From Baffinella frigidus (lineage: Eukaryota > Cryptophyceae > Cryptomonadales > Baffinellaceae), in assembly GCA_026770585.1 (NCBI GenBank), contig MU647073.1, positions 51,621-72,334 of the forward strand: 20,714 bases of DNA. The letters run 5' to 3'. The notes beneath the pieces were generated by a model. The model was not told where the DNA came from and searched no databases. It saw only the letters and a list, made by a program, of their open reading frames with translations. How positions within the stretch are numbered: the first letter of the stretch is position 1; each line of letters starts with the position of its first letter. Positions 17,644-20,714 of the stretch are shown one piece after another. Position numbers and translations under genes: made by a program.

Positions 17644-20475
17644 GTTCGCGCGCCCTGATTCCTCCCTCCTCGTCCCCCCCGCCCCGCCCCAAGGGCTTTG
17701 TGCTCTGGGCACTGTTTTGAATTCCGCCGATTCACTTCCGAACGAGCCACGCGCTGAGAGGCGGGGTGGCTGCGCGTGTGGGCAGCGCAAATGGGGAGGC
17801 TCCCAGCCACTCCCAGGGAGAAGGTTGCCGGGGGCGGCGCTTTCGTCCACCAAGAAAGCTCCCCAAGCACCCCTCATCGGGTGGAGTACAACGCTCCCAG
17901 CAGCGGCAAGGAGAACAACCGCGCCCCTCTTCCTCCGGCTACCTTCCGTCGCCCTTCCCTCCTCCGCACGCCGCTCCGCGTGCATGACGCTCGCCCACAC
18001 GGAGCAGCGCGTCCCCCACCTCCCCCTCTCCTCCGCGCGTGCCCCGCCTCCCCCGCCCCCCCGCGACGCCTCGGCACCCAGGCGTCGCGTACTCCTCCTC
18101 GCACGGAGCTGGAAGCGTGCATGTCGCCGCTGACTACCCTCAGAGAGGAGCGCGGCGCTGGTTGGGCGGCGGCGCTGGAGGCGCGGGTGGACGACCGCGC
18201 CGTCCCCTTCAAACTGGGGCTGGTAGCGACACCAAGGGGATCTCCGCAAAAGAAGGATGAGTCCTCACCGCGCATGCGCACGGCGGAATTATCCCTCTCG
18301 CCGTACGACGCTGCCACGACGGACTCGCCGTTAGCGTCCGCGCGGTTCGCGTTCGCGCCCGGCCCGACAAACAGCACCACGGTGATGCCCGCTGACGGGT
18401 GAAAGGCACACGGGTGAAGGCGGGTGAATGCACAAAGTGAAAGGCACACGGGTGAAGCGGTTGCTGAACATGTCCGCGGAAAGTTGAGATGCAGGGCACC
18501 AGTTCACGAATGTCTCTCTCCGCCCAGAGCAGGGGCCCTCTAAAACCTAACCTTCCACCCTAAATCCTAAAAACCTAAACACTAGAACCTAAACCCTAAA
18601 CCCTAAAACCTAAACACTAAACCATAAAACATACACCCTTTACCCTCAACCCTCAACCCCAAACCCTTAACTCTTGACCCTGCCAACGGTTCAGGCAACC
18701 CAGCCAACCACTCGAATCCTGGCGCACACTGTACCCTCCGCCATGAGCTGAAAGAATACCGGACACGGCAGGTGTCGTGTCTCTCTCGCCTTGACTCTCT
18801 TACTCTGACGGCGAGGCTCTCTCCGGACACGGTGCACCCTAAACCCTAAACCATAAACCCTAAACCCTAAATCCTGAACCCTGAACCCTAAACCCTAAAT
18901 CCTAAACACTAAAACCTAAACCCTAAACCCTAAACCCTAAACCCTAAACCATAAACCTTCAACCCTAAGCCCTAAACCCTAAACCCTAAACCCTAAACCC
19001 TGAACCCTAAACCCCACACCCTAAACCTTGAACCTTCAACCCTAAACCCCAAACCCTAATCCCCAAACCAGGCGGCCCACCGAATCATTGACCTGGAGGC
19101 TGAAAACGCAAAGCTCCACGGACAAGTCGAGGTACTTCAACACTTGACATTAGTGTCAACCCAAGAGAGCCTTTGTCCCCAACAGCTTTCTTTATCGCAG
19201 GGTTTGTGGGTTGAGTGGGTGCAACCACAAGAGGGCCTCTGTCTCAATCAACGTTGATTGACATTAGTGTCAACCCAAGAGGGCCTCTATTTTCTAACAG
19301 CTTTTTCTAACGAAGGGGGTGTGGGTTGAGCGCGTGTGAACGCAAGAGGGCCTTTATCTCAATCAACGTTCTAAATGTCCCCCACTCTACCCCCCCCCCT
19401 CCATGTGACAGAGAACGTCCTCCCAGGCCTCTGTCTCCAACAACGTTTTCTATCACAGTGGGGGTGGGTAGAGTGGGGGACCATCTATATCTGGGGTACC
19501 CAAACCCTCAACCCCAAACCACTCTACCCAGGCGACGAACCTCGCCCTTCAGCAAGAGGCGGACAAGAACGGGCTGCTGCTCTGGCGCAACACTCAGCTG
19601 GGACGACTGCTGAAGGAGGAGAGGGGGGTGGATCAGCGCCCGGGGGATCAGCGCCCTCTGCAGGTCGAGAGAGAGAGAGAGAGAGAGGAGAGAGGAGAGA
19701 GAGGGAGAGGGAGAGGGGGAGAGAGAGGGAGAGGGGGGGGGAGAGGGAGGGGGGGGGACGCCCTCACTGACTGACTGACTGACTCACTGACTCACTGACT
19801 GACTGACTGACTCACTCACTCACTCACTCACTCACTCACTCACTCACTCACTCACTCCGGAAATGCCTCCTACTCTCTGCACCCAACTGGTGACAAATTC
19901 ATACCGAAAAGTGGGTTATTGGCGATGTTGAACTTGATAGCTGCAGCTTTGCAGCGTGGCCTTTAGGGTTGAAGGAAGACGGCATGTCTTCAACATGATT
20001 ATACACTCATACTATGTGTACATGTAGTTATACAACGTGCTACGCGAAGGGGGGGTCAACAAGAAACCAATCCCAGCAGCACAAACTGTTTTGAATCAAA
20101 TGCATTTGTCCAGTGAATGTTGTGAATTGAACCGGAACCATGATCGTTACTGCACTTCACATAAAGATGTATTCACTTGAAGAGTCAATCCTACTTGACT
20201 AAATCCATGGCTACTTATGGCAACTAAGTTGACCTCGCCTGAAAGTGGACTTCGCCTGGAGGTCCACGCGTACCTGTGATTTGCTGCAGACGGGCGTAAG
20301 AGTGGACCACACTAAGTGGCCTAGGCGGACTAAGTGGACGGGATATGCCGAGCGTGGTCCACTTAGCGCGGTCCACTTTCAGGGCGGGGAGGAGGAGGAG
20401 CTCGACGCGCAGGACGAGGTGCAAGAGGGGGAGCTGCAGTTGGGCGAGTGTCTCGGGACGGGCGCCTTCGCCGAG
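17436..20475 (+). CDS. Protein kinase-like gene, 5' part (runs off right edge)
   Basis: Model: 17436(?)-17643, 17786-18381, 19072-19131, 19532-19663, 20383-20475; junctions are GT-AG and in phase. The first part is long and probably disordered: PDEAGPEELMEGQAD, then S/T-P sites (LPATPREK, SPSTPHR, RRPSLLRTPLR, TPRGSPQ), a KEN box (SGKENN, codons at 17908-17916) and RxxL sequences. A leucine-rich coiled coil follows (IIDLEAENAKLHGQVE; LLLWRNTQLGRLLKEE). The last exon has an acidic linker and LGECLGTGAFAE, the glycine-rich ATP loop (GxGxFxxV) of a Ser/Thr or dual-specificity kinase. The catalytic Lys and the rest lie beyond the window. KEN and S/T-P clustering suggests a cell-cycle kinase, which is inference. 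The 5' end is unknown, and the link between exons 4 and 5 rests on phase and order. Confidence 0.62.
17786..18381 (+). CDS. Kinase-like gene, large disordered-region exon
   Basis: 596 nt open in one frame with high G/C at third positions. Acceptor GGGCAG, phase 1; QMGRLPATPREK starts it. Contains GKENN, several S/T-P sites and Pro-rich stretches. Donor GTGATG after GPTNSTT (18381) gives the phase 0 required by the next exon. If that donor is not used, the frame stops at TGA 18400-18402. Confidence 0.65.
18403..19071 (+). repeat. Intron with short repeats and telomere-like arrays
   Basis: GTGAAAGGCACACGGGTGAAG repeats at 18400-18460; CCCTAAA-type arrays at 18541-18680 and 18836-19068, the second ending at the acceptor of the coiled-coil exon. 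Between the arrays is unique sequence with no recognisable exon. Confidence 0.8.
19072..19131 (+). CDS. Kinase-like gene, coiled-coil exon 1
   Basis: 20 codons, phase 0: AAHRIIDLEAENAKLHGQVE, an evident heptad pattern. The acceptor ACCAG ends a telomere-like array; donor GTACTT. Confidence 0.72.
19141..19370 (+). repeat. Tandem duplication (about 115 bp unit) in intron
   Basis: GACATTAGTGTCAACCCAAGAG(A/G)GCC...GTGGGTTGAG(T/C)G.GTG..AACC..AAGAGGGCCT...CTCAATCAACGTT occurs at about 19145-19257 and 19259-19371, with diverged spacers. Confidence 0.8.
19377..19481. repeat. Inverted repeat GTCCCCCACTCTACCC
   Basis: GTCCCCCACTCTACCCCCCCCCC...GACAGAGAACG against CGTTTTCTATCACAG...GGGTAGAGTGGGGGAC. 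It lies 50 bp before the acceptor of coiled-coil exon 2. Confidence 0.85.
19532..19663 (+). CDS. Kinase-like gene, coiled-coil exon 2
   Basis: 44 codons, phase 0. Acceptor TACCCAG; ATNLALQQEADKNGLLLWRN, then TQLGRLLKEERG and a short repeat GVDQRPGDQRPLQ. Donor GTCGAG is followed at once by a (GA)n tract. Confidence 0.68.
19664..19857 (+). repeat. Simple repeats: (GA)n/G-rich, then (GACT)n and (CACT)n
   Basis: A purine tract of about 90 bp (19664-19755) starting right at the donor, then about 22 tetramers of GACT/CACT to 19857. Confidence 0.95.
19858..20382 (+). other. Intron, mostly unique sequence
   Basis: No exon recognised. AT-richer than its surroundings. Near 20220-20375 short motifs (AAGTGGAC, GTCCACTT, GACCTCGCCTG) recur in both orientations and probably form a small hairpin before the kinase exon. 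Confidence 0.45.
20383..20475 (+). CDS. Kinase-like gene, exon with glycine-rich loop
   Basis: 31 codons, phase 0. Acceptor TTTCAG; Glu/Asp-rich start (EEEELDAQDEVQEGELQLGE) then CLGTGAFAE; donor GTCAAC, so the Val of GxGxFxxV would come from the next exon. A kinase-domain start is the best reading of the motif. Confidence 0.7.
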
Positions 20476-20495
20476 GTCAACAGGTTATTTCACCA

Positions 20496-20638
20496 CCACC
20501 ACACGGTGGGCTTCGAGGGTTTCGTTGGGCCTGGATTCCAGGGTGTTACGTGACCAGATTGCATCAGAAAATCTCTCAAGTTAATTACATCAAGGCAAGT
20601 TGATTTCTGATGAAAAGTTCGTAGTCCACCGTGTGGGT
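20496..20638. repeat. Inverted repeat with CCACACGGTGG arms
   Basis: CCACCACACGGTGGGCTTCGA...GCATCAGAAA against TTTCTGATGAAAAGTTCGTAGTCCACCGTGTGGG. The left arm is related to 3106-3180 in the methyltransferase intron, so it is a dispersed element. Confidence 0.75.
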
Positions 20639-20714
20639 ACAGGTTATCATCCCCGCCCCGGGGATACCGCCGTTGCGTCTCTGATTTTGCGGTTAGTTGG
20701 ACTTAAGGGGTTAG

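Overview
The window is nuclear DNA of a eukaryote, most likely a unicellular alga or other protist. The genes are cut into short exons (60-600 nt) by GT-AG introns. Exons are GC-rich (G or C often in third position). Introns are full of degenerate plant/alga-type telomere-like repeats (CCCTAAA on the sense strand), long inverted repeats, homopolymer C tracts and copies of exon ends. The organism cannot be named from sequence alone. The first methyltransferase exon has a hydrophobic leader and, further on, an AFAP tetrapeptide, which is weakly compatible with an alga carrying a red-derived secondary plastid.

I assembled three gene models by hand from exon reading frame, splice dinucleotides and intron phase. 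(1) Minus strand, 7831 down to the left edge: a class I SAM-dependent methyltransferase in seven exons. It is followed, in phase, by two exons of a riboflavin kinase (flavokinase) domain, so it is either a fusion gene that runs off the window or two adjacent genes. (2) Plus strand, 8082-16037: a complete nine-exon gene for a 327-residue protein with an N-terminal C3HC4 RING finger and a C-terminal coiled coil. (3) Plus strand, about 17436 to beyond 20475: the 5' part of a third gene with a long disordered region (KEN box, many S/T-P sites), a coiled coil, and the glycine-rich loop of a protein kinase at the right edge. Genes 1 and 2 are divergent, with 250 bp between their start codons.

The most striking feature is how the introns are built. 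Nearly every internal exon of genes 1 and 2 is accompanied by partial copies of itself in the neighbouring intron. Copies of the 5' exon edge, with their acceptor AG, lie upstream. Copies of the 3' exon edge, with their donor GT, lie downstream. A perfect 169-bp tandem duplication (14199-14536) shows how such copies can arise. In the coiled-coil part of gene 2, two pairs of copies are bounded by AG and GT and preserve the frame (2 x 27 nt and 2 x 42 nt). They could be optional exons that lengthen the coiled coil. Telomere-like arrays are strand-biased with respect to transcription and often end exactly at a 3' splice site. At least three families of short inverted-repeat elements recur. The 16.0-17.4 kb spacer between genes 2 and 3 holds a long hairpin just after the gene 2 stop and three copies of a 120-135-bp terminal-inverted-repeat element.
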